DNA of 64,000 nucleotides from Shewanella profunda (lineage in GTDB: Bacteria; Pseudomonadota; Gammaproteobacteria; Enterobacterales; Shewanellaceae). The notes beneath the pieces are model-generated. The model was given only the letters and a program-made list of their open reading frames with translations, was not told the DNA's origin and did no database searches. Below, piece after piece: positions 1 to 9,424 of this stretch (position 1 is its first letter; every line of letters begins with the position of its first letter). Both the position numbers and the translations under genes were made by a program. The stretch covers positions 124,001 through 188,000 of the forward strand of contig NZ_JAKILG010000001.1 in the NCBI RefSeq assembly GCF_023283765.1, read 5' to 3'.

Positions 1-1253
1 CTCAACACTGCATCGGAACTTGGTATCGCCAGTAAATCTTCACCACCAGCATTAAAACTATTAGCAAAATAGCGGCCCGTAGTGGTGTTAGCGACCGTAA
101 TACCGGATTCAATACAGCCTGGACAACCTACAGTTTGTGCACCATTACCATCATTACCTGCGGCAGTGACTACAACAACGCCAGCCGCTTCTGCCGCTTC
201 AAACATTGTCTTATATGGACTGTTAGCAGGATCTCCACCCGCGCCGCCACCCCATGAGTTGTTGATGACATCTGCACCATCATTGACAGCATGCTCCAAC
301 GCTTCCATTAACATAATATTCGAGCCGCTGCCTCTTTCACATTCGAGATTGCTATAAAGTGCCTTATAGACCATCAGATATGCGGCTGGGGCTACACCCG
401 ATAACTCAACAGGAATATCTTTGAAAGTTGTTGAAACCTTATTGCCGACTGCCGTTCCCGCTACGTGAGTACCATGCCCACCATAACCGAGTGGGCTCAT
501 ATATTCTTTAGCGCAAACGGGGAAGGTAGGTTGTGACCAACGAGCCACAATGAGTTTGTTGTTACAAAAAGATGCGTCAACGGTAGAGCAATAATCATCT
601 GAAGGAAGGTTGCCACTTGGAGCCGTGAAACCTGCATCAGCAAACATTGGGTTCTCGGGGCGTATACCACCATCAATGATTGCAACTTTAATTCCTTTAC
701 CTGCATTTTCCATCCCAGAAACGGCTTCCCACATTGCTTGGGTATTAATCACTTGGTGAGAAGCATCCATGTTTGTTTCATACATGGTTTCTGGATAGAC
801 GGATTTAACGCCAGGCATCTGAGCCAGTTTTTCAGCACTCAATCCTTGGCCAACAACGGTTACACCATTAAAAAGTGTTTGGAAATGACGTTCAACTTTG
901 GCGTTAGGGATTGTTTTTGCTAAAGCTGATGCAAAATTATTTTGTTCTTTGGCTAGATGGCTGGCATAGCTTTTAACTTCAGCGGATTGTACGTTGAGCT
1001 TTTGCCCTTCTTTTGTCGAAGCTGTTGGGGCAAATGAACCTATACCCCCCTGATAAGTCGCGAGTGCAGGTGATTCCATTTCAACGATAAAACGCTGCGG
1101 AGCTGCAATATTGGATACAGCAACTTGAGGTTTACTGTATTTATCATGGGAGGACATTTCAGGTGAGTAAGGTTTAAAGGTAAATTCACTGTTTGCTATG
1201 GCGGTACTAGATAACAGTGCTGTAGATATGGCGATCGATAGTTTTGTCTTCAC
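1..1253 (-). CDS. Subtilisin-like serine protease (S8 family), N-terminal part, cut by window edge
   Basis: This secreted serine endopeptidase is read from a GTG start at 1253. The ATG just upstream hits a stop after three codons. At least 417 codons lie in the window. A signal peptide (about residues 1-22, ending near STAIA) is followed by an I9-like inhibitory propeptide region with FIVEME and NGVTVVGQGLS. The catalytic domain then begins with the Asp motif VAIIDGG, the His motif GHGTHVAGT and the oxyanion region AAGNDG. The GTS serine motif should lie beyond the left edge and cannot be checked. The sequence YFANSFNAGGED after the oxyanion region may start a protease-associated insert, which is inference. 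No RNA-gene or operon partner is visible to its right. Confidence 0.88.
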   Translation of the reverse strand, partial: MKTKLSIAISTALLSSTAIANSEFTFKPYSPEMSSHDKYSKPQVAVSNIAAPQRFIVEMESPALATYQGGIGSFAPTASTKEGQKLNVQSAEVKSYASHLAKEQNNFASALAKTIPNAKVERHFQTLFNGVTVVGQGLSAEKLAQMPGVKSVYPETMYETNMDASHQVINTQAMWEAVSGMENAGKGIKVAIIDGGIRPENPMFADAGFTAPSGNLPSDDYCSTVDASFCNNKLIVARWSQPTFPVCAKEYMSPLGYGGHGTHVAGTAVGNKVSTTFKDIPVELSGVAPAAYLMVYKALYSNLECERGSGSNIMLMEALEHAVNDGADVINNSWGGGAGGDPANSPYKTMFEAAEAAGVVVVTAAGNDGNGAQTVGCPGCIESGITVANTTTGRYFANSFNAGGEDLLAIPSSDAVL

Positions 1254-1459
1254 AACTTCATTCCTTGTCAATTAATGCCTTTAGCACTTTAACTGCATAT
1301 GCCTGTAGCTGAATTGTTATAGTTATGCTGCACTCTTTGGTGTTAGCAATGAAGTTGTAACACAAAAGTGCTGCGTGGTTAACACTTTTGAAGGAAAAAA
1401 GACTTATGTCATATTTTGCCGTGCTTAATAGCACTTATAGCCAGTTAGATTGTGGCAAT

Positions 1460-1921
1460 TTAAGGCTTAACCGCTCTGACTATCGGGTTTTGTAGGCTGA
1501 TCAAGGTTTCTGTTGACTGGATTTCATCGATGGACTGAATGCGGTTGATAAGAACGTGTTGTAAACCATCAATAGATTGGCACATGACTTTTACAAAAAT
1601 ACTGTAATTGCCCGTGGTGTAATAGGCTTCGACGACTTCTTCGAGGGCGTTGAGTTTAGCGATAGCGGCCGGATAGTCGCCAGCACTTTTAAGATTGATG
1701 CCGATAAAACAACAGACGTCATAGCCTAGGGCTTTAGGGTTTACCGTGATCTGCGCGCCAGTGATAATGCCTGCTTGCTTCATTTTTTCTACCCTAACAT
1801 GGATAGTGCCTGCGCTTACGCCAAAACGTTTGGCGAGTTCGGCAAAGGGTGTGCGAGCATCCTGCATTAGGGCTTCGAGGATATGATTATCGAGTTGATC
1901 GCGCTGAAATGCGGTATCCAT
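1460..1921 (-). CDS. asnC: AsnC/Lrp-family transcriptional regulator
   Basis: This is a 153-residue AsnC/Lrp regulator. An N-terminal winged-helix DNA-binding domain (LDNHILEALMQDARTPFAEL, then GVSAGTIHVRVEKM) is followed by an alpha/beta ligand-binding RAM domain. The length equals E. coli AsnC (152). The ATG at 1921 is preferred over an upstream in-frame start because AGAGAG sits at SD distance and the protein then begins as AsnC does. In E. coli AsnC responds to asparagine and controls asnA. No asparagine synthetase gene lies beside it here, so the target is unknown. It follows rluA on the same strand after a 95-bp gap. Confidence 0.85.
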   Translation of the reverse strand: MDTAFQRDQLDNHILEALMQDARTPFAELAKRFGVSAGTIHVRVEKMKQAGIITGAQITVNPKALGYDVCCFIGINLKSAGDYPAAIAKLNALEEVVEAYYTTGNYSIFVKVMCQSIDGLQHVLINRIQSIDEIQSTETLISLQNPIVRAVKP

Positions 1922-2016
1922 AAATAAACTCTCTATAACGTAATGAATTGTCATAAAGTTACGTTTTTTTATGGAGAATTGCTACCGATTTTGCCCGTAT
2001 TATTTGATTTTAGTGA

Positions 2017-2697
2017 TCATTGTTCACCCAAAGGCTCACAAAAAGGGGCTTCAGCGCTAAAAGTCATACTGACACCCGTGTATGGATGTTTGATGGTGAG
2101 TTCTGCCGCATGTAGTAGTAAGCGGGGGGCTAAGGATTTAGCGAGTGAGTCGGCATAAAAACCATCACCTAAGATCGGATGACCTATTGCCATCATATGC
2201 ACGCGCAACTGGTGTGAACGACCAGTAATGGGGGTGAGTTTTACTAGCGTTGAACGTTGGGCGTAGCTTAACACTTGATAGTGAGTTAAAGATGGCTTGC
2301 CAACGAGATGATCGACTTTCTGTTTAGGTCTATTCGGCCAATCACAGATCAACGGGTAATAGACACTGCCAGTATTGTTTTTGATATGGCCTGCGACCCT
2401 TGCAAAGTAGGTTTTGCTGGTTTCTCTGTCGTGGAATTGACGTTTTAGTTCCCGCTCGGCACTGCGGATCAAGGCGACAACTATGACGCCTGAAGTTGCC
2501 ATATCGAGGCGATGAACGATTTGGCAATGGGGATGCTCGGCTTTTACTCTGGCATAGACACTATCGTAATGGGCAGGATCTCGACCGGGCACAGACAACA
2601 ATCCCGAAGGTTTGTTAATGACAATAATATCTTTATCTTGATAAAGAATATCGAGCCAAGGAGTTGTAGGTGGTTGGTAAATAAAATCAGTCATCAT
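2017..2697 (-). CDS. rluA: RluA-type pseudouridine synthase
   Basis: This 226-residue protein is a dual-specificity pseudouridine synthase, which in E. coli modifies 23S rRNA U746 and tRNA U32. It carries the family signature HRLDMATSG with the catalytic Asp, the early IVINKPSGLLSVPGR segment and the RSHQLRVHM motif. It has no S4 domain, as expected for RluA rather than RluC/D. The gene starts with two Met codons, so the start could be 2697 or 2694. It is divergent from rlhA, another rRNA-modification gene, and the two share an upstream region of about 200 bp. Confidence 0.9.
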   Translation of the reverse strand: MMTDFIYQPPTTPWLDILYQDKDIIVINKPSGLLSVPGRDPAHYDSVYARVKAEHPHCQIVHRLDMATSGVIVVALIRSAERELKRQFHDRETSKTYFARVAGHIKNNTGSVYYPLICDWPNRPKQKVDHLVGKPSLTHYQVLSYAQRSTLVKLTPITGRSHQLRVHMMAIGHPILGDGFYADSLAKSLAPRLLLHAAELTIKHPYTGVSMTFSAEAPFCEPLGEQ

Positions 2698-2898
2698 AGT
2701 GCCTATTGGTCAATGCGGGACAAAGATACTCTGCTCGGCTTGAGGGCGCAAGTGCGTGGCCTAAAGATTGCCTGTTGTAACCACCCGCTCGAACAGAAGG
2801 AAAGCGCATTAGTTGATGATTTGCTGATAGAGCTACATTGGAGTTCTTGCTATAATCACGCTCTTTTTTGTTACTGATCATTTTGAGCCTGTGAAGCC
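2698..2898. promoter_or_regulatory. Divergent promoter region between rluA and rlhA
   Basis: A perfect TATAAT at 2851-2856 lies 43 bp before the rlhA start and is a likely -10 element. No convincing -35 sits at the right spacing, so the call rests on the -10 alone. There is no strong dyad. Confidence 0.3.
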
Positions 2899-4815
2899 AT
2901 GAGCCAGCCAGAGATTTACACACCTGAGAATCTTTCTCACGTCCATAACCGCCTCGAGTTATTGGCGCCTGCAAAAAATGCTGACTACGGTATCGAAGCG
3001 ATACGCCATGGTGCCGACGCGGTTTATATCGGTGGTCCAGCATTTGGCGCTCGGGCAACGGCGGGCAACAATGTTGAAGATATCGCGCGCCTGTGTACTT
3101 ATGCTCACAAGTATCATGCTCAAGTGTTTGTTGCGCTGAATACTATCCTGATGGATAACGAACTCGCCGACGCCGAAAAACTCATTTGGCAACTGTACGA
3201 AGCCGGTGCCGATGCGCTGATTGTGCAGGATATGGGCGTATTGCAACTCAATTTGCCGCCGATTGCCCTGCATGCCAGTACTCAAATGGATAACCGCAGC
3301 CCTGAAAAGGTGGCGTTTTTAGAGCAAGTGGGATTTTCGCAGGTCGTGCTTGCCCGCGAACTTGGTCTAAGTCAGATCCGTGAAGTGGCGGCGCATACTA
3401 AGATGCAGCTCGAATTCTTTATTCACGGCGCGCTTTGCGTGGCTTTCAGTGGGCTATGTAACTTAAGCCATGCCTTTAGTAATCGCAGTGCTAACCGCGG
3501 TGAATGTTCGCAAATGTGCCGTTTGCCGGGTAATTTAAAAACCCGTGCGGGGGATGTATTAGCGCAGAACGAGCATTTATTGTCCCTTAAAGATAATAAC
3601 CAAACCGATAATCTCGAAGCCTTAATCGATGCCGGTATTCGTTCATTTAAGATTGAAGGTCGCCTTAAGGATTTGAGTTACGTTAAAAACGTCACCGCCC
3701 ACTATCGTCAAAAGTTGGATGAAATTATTGCGCGCCGCCCCGAATTTGTGGCTTCATCCCACGGCCGCTGCGAGCACACTTTTACCCCAGATCCTGAAAA
3801 GACCTTTAACCGCGGCAGTACTGATTATTTTGTCCATGAACGTAGCCAAGGGATCAAAGATTTTCGTTCGCCAAAATACATAGGCGAAGAAGTCGGTAAA
3901 GTGGTCAGCATAGGCAAAGACTTTATCCAAGTGAGTTCGACCCATGAGTTCAACAATGGTGATGGCTTAGCGTTTTTCCCCCTCAATTATGCCATGGCCA
4001 AACAGTCCGATGATAAGCTCCAAGGCCTACGGGTAAATCGTGCAGAAGGGTTGAAACTGCATATATTGCAGGTGCCAAAGGACTTAAAGGTTGGGATGAC
4101 GTTATACCGTAACCATAATCAAGCCTTCGAAACCTTACTCGCCAAGGAGTCATCTAAACGCATTATTGGCGTGGATATGCGCTTGAGCGATACCACAGAT
4201 GGACTCGCGTTGACCTTAACGGATACTTATGGGTTAAGCGCCAGCGTGAACTTAGTGGCCGAAAAAATCCCTGCGACCGATATTGAAAAAACGCTGCAAA
4301 ATACCCGTACTCAGCTTGGCAAGCTCGGTAGTACCGACTTTGTTGCCCGTAGCATCAGTATCGATACGGCCCAAGCGTGGTTCTTACCTGCGTCTGTGCT
4401 TAATGGTCTGCGCCGTGATGCGGTCGCAGCATTAGAAGTCGCTCGCGTGCAGGGATATATACGTCCAAAACCGTGGAAATATAATCAAGATGCAGTTTAT
4501 CCTGTTAAGCATTTGAGTTACTTAGGTAATGTGGCAAATGAAAAGGCCAAAGATTTTTATCAACGCCACGGCGTGATTGAAATTCAAGACACCTATGAGA
4601 AAAACGGCGTCACCGAAGATGTCCCCTTAATGATCACTAAGCATTGTTTGCGCTTTAACTTTAATCTTTGCCCTAAAGAAGTGCCGGGGATTAAAGCCGA
4701 TCCTATGGTGCTCGAAATTGGCAACGATGTGCTTAAGTTAGTGTTCGATTGCCCAAAATGCGAAATGATGGTGGTGGGTGAAAACCGTCAAGTTAGAGGA
4801 CAGAAGCATCTTTAA
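2899..4815 (+). CDS. rlhA: RlhA-like U32 family protein (23S rRNA C2501 hydroxylation)
   Basis: This 638-residue member of peptidase family U32 is of the long RlhA/YdcP type; the TrhP/YegQ type is about 450 residues. In E. coli, RlhA is needed for 5-hydroxycytidine at 23S rRNA position 2501. The sequence shows LELLAPAKNADYGIEAIRHG at the N-terminus, the U32 signature FFIHGALCVAFSG, and a cysteine set in that segment and in RGECSQMC. Such cysteines are thought to bind an iron-sulfur cluster. A second cysteine group lies near the C-terminus (NLCPK, DCPKCEM). U32 proteins were long called proteases, but no protease motif is evident here. A strong terminator follows. Confidence 0.85.
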   Translation: MSQPEIYTPENLSHVHNRLELLAPAKNADYGIEAIRHGADAVYIGGPAFGARATAGNNVEDIARLCTYAHKYHAQVFVALNTILMDNELADAEKLIWQLYEAGADALIVQDMGVLQLNLPPIALHASTQMDNRSPEKVAFLEQVGFSQVVLARELGLSQIREVAAHTKMQLEFFIHGALCVAFSGLCNLSHAFSNRSANRGECSQMCRLPGNLKTRAGDVLAQNEHLLSLKDNNQTDNLEALIDAGIRSFKIEGRLKDLSYVKNVTAHYRQKLDEIIARRPEFVASSHGRCEHTFTPDPEKTFNRGSTDYFVHERSQGIKDFRSPKYIGEEVGKVVSIGKDFIQVSSTHEFNNGDGLAFFPLNYAMAKQSDDKLQGLRVNRAEGLKLHILQVPKDLKVGMTLYRNHNQAFETLLAKESSKRIIGVDMRLSDTTDGLALTLTDTYGLSASVNLVAEKIPATDIEKTLQNTRTQLGKLGSTDFVARSISIDTAQAWFLPASVLNGLRRDAVAALEVARVQGYIRPKPWKYNQDAVYPVKHLSYLGNVANEKAKDFYQRHGVIEIQDTYEKNGVTEDVPLMITKHCLRFNFNLCPKEVPGIKADPMVLEIGNDVLKLVFDCPKCEMMVVGENRQVRGQKHL

Positions 4816-4830
4816 TCTGTAACTCAACAG

Positions 4831-4866
4831 TCCCAAAATGCGGCCCCCCACATTTTGGGACTTTTA
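4831..4866 (+). terminator. Rho-independent terminator of rlhA
   Basis: A 10-bp perfect stem (tcccaaaatg / cattttggga) with a C-rich loop is followed by cttttaaa, 16 bp after the rlhA stop. It may also serve the convergent gene. Confidence 0.8.
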
Positions 4867-4900
4867 AATATGAGCAGATATTTAGGGCTAACCTAATGAT

Positions 4901-7141
4901 TCAGTTCAACACGATTGAACTTGTGTTGGTTGCCTGTTCAATCCGCTCTCCGTTCATTGTATAGGTTTCTGAGAGTGCTATGCGGCCTTGATCGTCGTAT
5001 TGATTGTGGATGCCAACCCAGAATTGTTCTTGTCCTTGGATTTGTAAATTACCTTCTTCGGCAATATGGCTATTGGGATGATAGCGTTTCAGTGTATAAA
5101 GTTTGCTTTCGTCATCAAACTTTAAGTGATAGGAGAGTCTTAGCGTTTCAGTAGACCTTGTTGTAACCACTGGTACCGCTTCCTCTTGTGCTTGCTTTGC
5201 CGCAGTATCACCATCACTAACATTTTTGCCGTTATGCGACTCTGCTTCGTCATCATCTTGGGCGGTAGTATTTTCATTAAAATCAAAGTAGTGACGGCTT
5301 TCGATAAGTTGTCCTTGCTCATCTAGCCACACTTCACGCAGGAGTTGTCCTTGAGGGGTAAAACGTTGCCAGTGACCAATATCGAGGTAGCGTTGTTCCG
5401 TGATTTGAATTGTGCCTGTTTCTAATATTGTGCCGTTTCTGGACAGTGACTTAGCAGTAAATAAGTTGTCTTGAATACAGGTTAATAACCAACGAATAGT
5501 ACCATCTTCATAGTATTCGATTCGTGTATCTGGGATCCCTTGTTGGTAATATTCCCGTTGATTATTCTCCAGATTATAACCGCAGCGAGTATTGGAATGG
5601 CTTTGATAGGATTCGAGTATGCCTTGCTTATTATAGAAGCTGGATTCTTTAAGGTAGCCTTGGCCATCGCGCACTTCATATTCTGAAATAGTACGTATAG
5701 TACCATCCTCATAAAACCAGCGGGCGGTGCCATCACGGTAGCCTTGGGTGTGTGGTAGATACATTTGTATTTGCTGGTTTTCGTAGTATTCGGTAAAAGG
5801 GGATATCGAGAGGTTGTTTTTATATTGGCCTTCTGCCGAGAGCACACCGCTCTTATAGTAGCTTTTAAACAAACCTTCCCTCAGACCATTTTCTAGGTAA
5901 ATCTCAAGGGCGAGTTGGCCATTGTCATGGTACCAATTGGCCATGCCCTGTTCTTTGCCATTCTCAAAATAGATTTTTTCTTCAAGTTGACCATTGGGGT
6001 ACCATTTTACATGTTCACCGTGCAACTCGCCTGCAGGATTAAATTGTTCACGCCAAGCCAGTTGCCCGCTTTCATAAAATTCTTCAATGGTCTTTCCTGC
6101 GCTATCGGCGAGCATTTTTTGCTTTAACACGCCATTGGAATGATACCAAAATGCTTGATATTCATATCCTTGGTCGTAGTAGCGTTCCGCCTCTAGGGAG
6201 CCATTGTTGTAATATAGATATTCGATCCCATGGATCTGATCGGCGACCATAGGGCGGGTGAGCTGCACATTTCCTGATTCATAGAAGCGAGTTAAGGTGT
6301 TGATATAAGCCCCATCACTATCGATTTCTGCGGTTTCGCTAATATTGCCATGATCATGATAACGCGTAATAAACATCCCATTAGGGCGGCGATCTTCGCT
6401 GTAATTAATTTTACCTGTGTGGTGAAACCAAGTTTGTAATCCCACTTGCTGATCCTGAATAAAATGACCTTCAAATAACAAGGTGCCAAGGGCATCAAAT
6501 TGGCGAGAAATACCATCGCGCTCGCCAAAATAGTTAGATTCAACGACTTGGGTCAATTTGGGAGTTTGAGTAATAACTCTTAGGCTACTTATTCCATGTT
6601 CATCTTCTACTTCATGGAAAGTGCGCTGAAGTTTCCCCGTTAGGCTGGCGTGATCTTGTATATCACCACAAACGATAAAGTGTGGATCTATATTAAAGCG
6701 ACTTATCAGCAAAGCTTCGATATTGTAGAGCTCTACCTTCCATAACATATTAGGTTGGTTGGGTATTGTAGGTATGACACTGCACACTTTTTCCTTGCCT
6801 AACCAAAAGTGTTGCTCAGGCTCATTGGTTTGGTTGCTGATTTCTAGTCGATCAAATTGAGTACTATGGAAAGAGCAGGATTCATTAACCAACTCCCAAC
6901 CGAGGAGTTCAATTAATTGCGGTGAGTCGTAGTGATAGATATTTATGCCCCTAGCGATATCTTGTTCCTGTGAGGTCGCGAGTGCCTCTGTTGCATGGAT
7001 TTTTAAACTAAAGTGGCGATGAAAATGAGCGGGCTCGAGAGGGGATTCTGGGGATGCTATTTGTGGGGGAGTGTCTTGCTGGGCGCTGTAATTTTCCGAT
7101 GAATTAAATAATTTGGCTTTTAGCGCGCGAAACAACGACAT
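4901..7141 (-). CDS. Large MORN/YwqK-type repeat protein
   Basis: This protein of about 746 residues consists, from about residue 210 to 690, of repeated units of the form (WY)Y.NGQL...Y..G...G, for example WYPNGQLEEKIYFENGKEQG and WYHDNGQLALEIYLENGLREG. That is the MORN / YwqK-antitoxin repeat pattern, which forms beta-hairpin solenoids. The first 200 residues are non-repetitive, with no signal peptide or membrane segment. The start at 7141 (MSLFRALKAKLF) is preferred because GGAGA lies about 9 bp upstream; a longer in-frame start at 7198 lacks one. A low-complexity acidic stretch (DDDEAES) interrupts the repeats near residue 645. The function is unknown. YwqK antitoxin labels in databases come from the repeat only, and no toxin gene is adjacent. 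Confidence 0.8.
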   Translation of the reverse strand: MSLFRALKAKLFNSSENYSAQQDTPPQIASPESPLEPAHFHRHFSLKIHATEALATSQEQDIARGINIYHYDSPQLIELLGWELVNESCSFHSTQFDRLEISNQTNEPEQHFWLGKEKVCSVIPTIPNQPNMLWKVELYNIEALLISRFNIDPHFIVCGDIQDHASLTGKLQRTFHEVEDEHGISSLRVITQTPKLTQVVESNYFGERDGISRQFDALGTLLFEGHFIQDQQVGLQTWFHHTGKINYSEDRRPNGMFITRYHDHGNISETAEIDSDGAYINTLTRFYESGNVQLTRPMVADQIHGIEYLYYNNGSLEAERYYDQGYEYQAFWYHSNGVLKQKMLADSAGKTIEEFYESGQLAWREQFNPAGELHGEHVKWYPNGQLEEKIYFENGKEQGMANWYHDNGQLALEIYLENGLREGLFKSYYKSGVLSAEGQYKNNLSISPFTEYYENQQIQMYLPHTQGYRDGTARWFYEDGTIRTISEYEVRDGQGYLKESSFYNKQGILESYQSHSNTRCGYNLENNQREYYQQGIPDTRIEYYEDGTIRWLLTCIQDNLFTAKSLSRNGTILETGTIQITEQRYLDIGHWQRFTPQGQLLREVWLDEQGQLIESRHYFDFNENTTAQDDDEAESHNGKNVSDGDTAAKQAQEEAVPVVTTRSTETLRLSYHLKFDDESKLYTLKRYHPNSHIAEEGNLQIQGQEQFWVGIHNQYDDQGRIALSETYTMNGERIEQATNTSSIVLN

Positions 7142-7292
7142 CGTGGGGAATCTCCATATCCATATGCAAAACAACAAATTTACTTGATATAGGCTCATAG
7201 AATATGAGCTTTATGTGGGCATATGATAGCGGTTTATGGTGTTATTTCTCAATGCCTCAATCGGTAAAAGACCGTTAAATAAAGGATAAAAA

Positions 7293-7610
7293 ATGATCCA
7301 AAATTTTTTTAGTCAGTTACCAGAGGCTTTATCGGCGGAGGTTTTTGAAAAACTTGCGGGCAACGATAGCGTTACGATTGAGCGTATTGTTTCCAATGGC
7401 CAATCAACCCCAGTAGGCCAATGGTACGATCAAAACCAGCATGAGTGGATCATGTTGCTTAAGGGGGCGGCGACTTTAGTATTTGAGCAAGGTGAGCCAG
7501 TTATCTTAACACCGGGTGATTACTTAACGATTCTTCCCCACCAAAAGCACCGCGTAGCCTCAACGTCGACGAGTTCAGAAACCCTATGGCTAGCGGTATT
7601 TTATGATTAG
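7293..7610 (+). CDS. Small cupin-domain protein
   Basis: This 105-residue single-domain cupin has cupin-like motifs: HEWIMLLKGAATLVF, then LTPGDYLTILPHQKHRV. The second includes the GD.L.ip...H pattern with a candidate metal-binding His. Such stand-alone cupins bind a metal or small ligand; the substrate is unknown. An AAAGGAT Shine-Dalgarno precedes the ATG. It is convergent with the M19 homologue, 9 bp apart. Confidence 0.8.
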   Translation: MIQNFFSQLPEALSAEVFEKLAGNDSVTIERIVSNGQSTPVGQWYDQNQHEWIMLLKGAATLVFEQGEPVILTPGDYLTILPHQKHRVASTSTSSETLWLAVFYD

Positions 7611-7619
7611 GGATGGATA

Positions 7620-8786
7620 TTAAATTAGTACTTGATTGAGCACTCTTTGCCAGTTGCCACCCATAAAACGGTCGCGGTCGGTAGATTTAAAGCGCGCCTT
7701 AGCTAGGGCATCGTCGATGCGGCTCATTCGGTCAATATGGTTAAGCTCTGGGATAACGACATGCCGTGGCTCAACATCGAAACCCAATACGTTTTTGGTA
7801 CGCAGGCTGTACCACCACTCTTGATATTCTTTAATGCCTTGCTCATTATCATTATTAATTGCTAATAGATTTTCTTGGCCACGGAGTGGGAAGTCATTAG
7901 CGATTGCCACACAGTCCACTCCACCTACGCGCATAACGTATTCTAACTGGCGGATGTAGTCATCGATGGTTGGCACAGGATTTGGCGTTAACCAGAAACT
8001 CATCATAAATACGCCAAAAACACCACCAGAATTGGCAATGGCGCGGATAACTTCGTCGGGCAAACAGCGAGCATGGTTGACTATTTCACGCGCCGCGCCA
8101 TGACTTTGGACGACAGGTGATTTGCTGATTTTGGCGATATCAAGAGCAGTTTGGGCGCTGGAGTGGCTCAGATCAACCAATATATTGCTGTGGTTGAGTT
8201 TTGCGATTAACTCTCTACCATGGCCAGTCAGTGGCTTATTCAGTCCGCCATTGGCATCATTATCTAAGGCGCCACCCGCGAAGGTATTGCCATAGTGGTG
8301 GGTGAGTTGCAGTGCGCGCAGTCCCTGCTGATGGAACTCATCGACTCGCGCCCATTGGTTGGCATCGCTATCTTCTTCAACGCAATCCGCCCCTTGAATT
8401 TGAAAATACACCGCAGTGCGTTGGCTGTCCCTTGCGAGCTGGATATCTCGTCCTGTTAGGCCTTGCAATAAAATATCGGGATGATCGCTTACCCGCTTAG
8501 CGGCCAGCTTAATACTTTCCATACAAGCTTTATAAGTGCGCTTATAGTTTTGCGTGCCATCGGGTTGCTGCAGGGTTTCAATGGCTGAAATATCGCAAAG
8601 ATAGGCATCGAGTTTAGAGGTAGTCACATCACGTAAGTCATCGGGGAGAAACGATAAACCATCGACATACAACCGCCTTGGGGCAGCGGCAAAGCTTGGG
8701 ATGCTGGCGAGGGGACTTAACAGTGTTGCTGCGCCAAGACCTTTAAGAAGAGTGCGACGGTAGTGATTGACAGCCTGGTTGGGCAT
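7620..8786 (-). CDS. Membrane dipeptidase (M19) homologue lacking several metal ligands
   Basis: This is a 388-residue M19-family protein with a Tat-type signal (HYRRTLLKGLGAATLL, cleavage near SFAAA), so it is predicted to be exported folded. The fold markers RALQLTHHYGN, NILVDLSHSS, VVQSHGAAR and CVAIANDF are present, giving both later zinc His residues and the late Asp. The early His-x-Asp pair, normally in DGH.D, is replaced by VDGLSF. The bridging Glu, normally in I(G)xEG, is a Gln in FQIQGAD. An intact binuclear zinc site is therefore unlikely. The protein is a divergent or non-peptidase M19 member. It is convergent with the cupin gene. Confidence 0.8.
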   Translation of the reverse strand: MPNQAVNHYRRTLLKGLGAATLLSPLASIPSFAAAPRRLYVDGLSFLPDDLRDVTTSKLDAYLCDISAIETLQQPDGTQNYKRTYKACMESIKLAAKRVSDHPDILLQGLTGRDIQLARDSQRTAVYFQIQGADCVEEDSDANQWARVDEFHQQGLRALQLTHHYGNTFAGGALDNDANGGLNKPLTGHGRELIAKLNHSNILVDLSHSSAQTALDIAKISKSPVVQSHGAAREIVNHARCLPDEVIRAIANSGGVFGVFMMSFWLTPNPVPTIDDYIRQLEYVMRVGGVDCVAIANDFPLRGQENLLAINNDNEQGIKEYQEWWYSLRTKNVLGFDVEPRHVVIPELNHIDRMSRIDDALAKARFKSTDRDRFMGGNWQRVLNQVLI

Positions 8787-8904
8787 GTTCGATTCCTATC
8801 AATTAACGCAAATGTAACTTCTTTATACCCTATTTAGCGGGTTGAAGTCTTTGATTAAATCCATTTTTTCGCTATTACAGTCCACAGTGTAGAAAACATT
8901 TATC

Positions 8905-9351
8905 TTATTGTGCTGCACCTTTGATTGCTTTGGCGAGCGCATTGAGACCATTAGTGCGTGATGGGCTAAGTTGGCCTTCTAACCCTAATTGTGTGAAGTA
9001 AGCCTTGGGATCAAAAGCTTGGATCTCATCACTGGTTTTTCCGTGACAAGCGCCAAGTAACAGTCCTATCAGTCCTTTGACGATACGAGCGTCACTATCG
9101 GCAAGGTAATAATGTCGACCATTTCGTGCTAGGTGATAGAGCCAAGCATCACTTTCGCAGCCTTTCACCTGTGCCATATCAACGCGAAATTCAGCGTTTA
9201 TGCTGGGCAGATCTTTACCTAACAACATAATTTGGCGATATCTTTCCTGCCAATTAGCGGCCTCGGCAAAACGCGCCAGCAGGGTATCGGCATCTTGCAC
9301 CGAATAGTGAAAATCGGCCTCGTTTGGCATAGGTATGGTCGAATCTGTCAT
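8905..9351 (-). CDS. sufE: SufE/CsdE sulfur-acceptor protein
   Basis: This 148-residue sulfur carrier takes persulfide from the active-site Cys of a class II cysteine desulfurase. The acceptor cysteine is in the motif VKGCESDAWL. The length matches SufE/CsdE (about 138-147). It lies 73 bp downstream of the desulfurase gene on the same strand, so the two form a CsdA-CsdE-like unit. No sufBCD genes are visible. Confidence 0.9.
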   Translation of the reverse strand: MTDSTIPMPNEADFHYSVQDADTLLARFAEAANWQERYRQIMLLGKDLPSINAEFRVDMAQVKGCESDAWLYHLARNGRHYYLADSDARIVKGLIGLLLGACHGKTSDEIQAFDPKAYFTQLGLEGQLSPSRTNGLNALAKAIKGAAQ

Positions 9352-9424
9352 GGACTAAAATCCTGTCTAACTTATTTTGAATATCGTATTAGTGACGTGT
9401 GAATAAATAGCTAAGTGTTGCTCG

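Noticed and set aside
4901..7141. YwqK antitoxin of a toxin-antitoxin pair
   Set aside because: Only the repeat motif fits. The size is far larger than an antitoxin and there is no toxin gene next to it.
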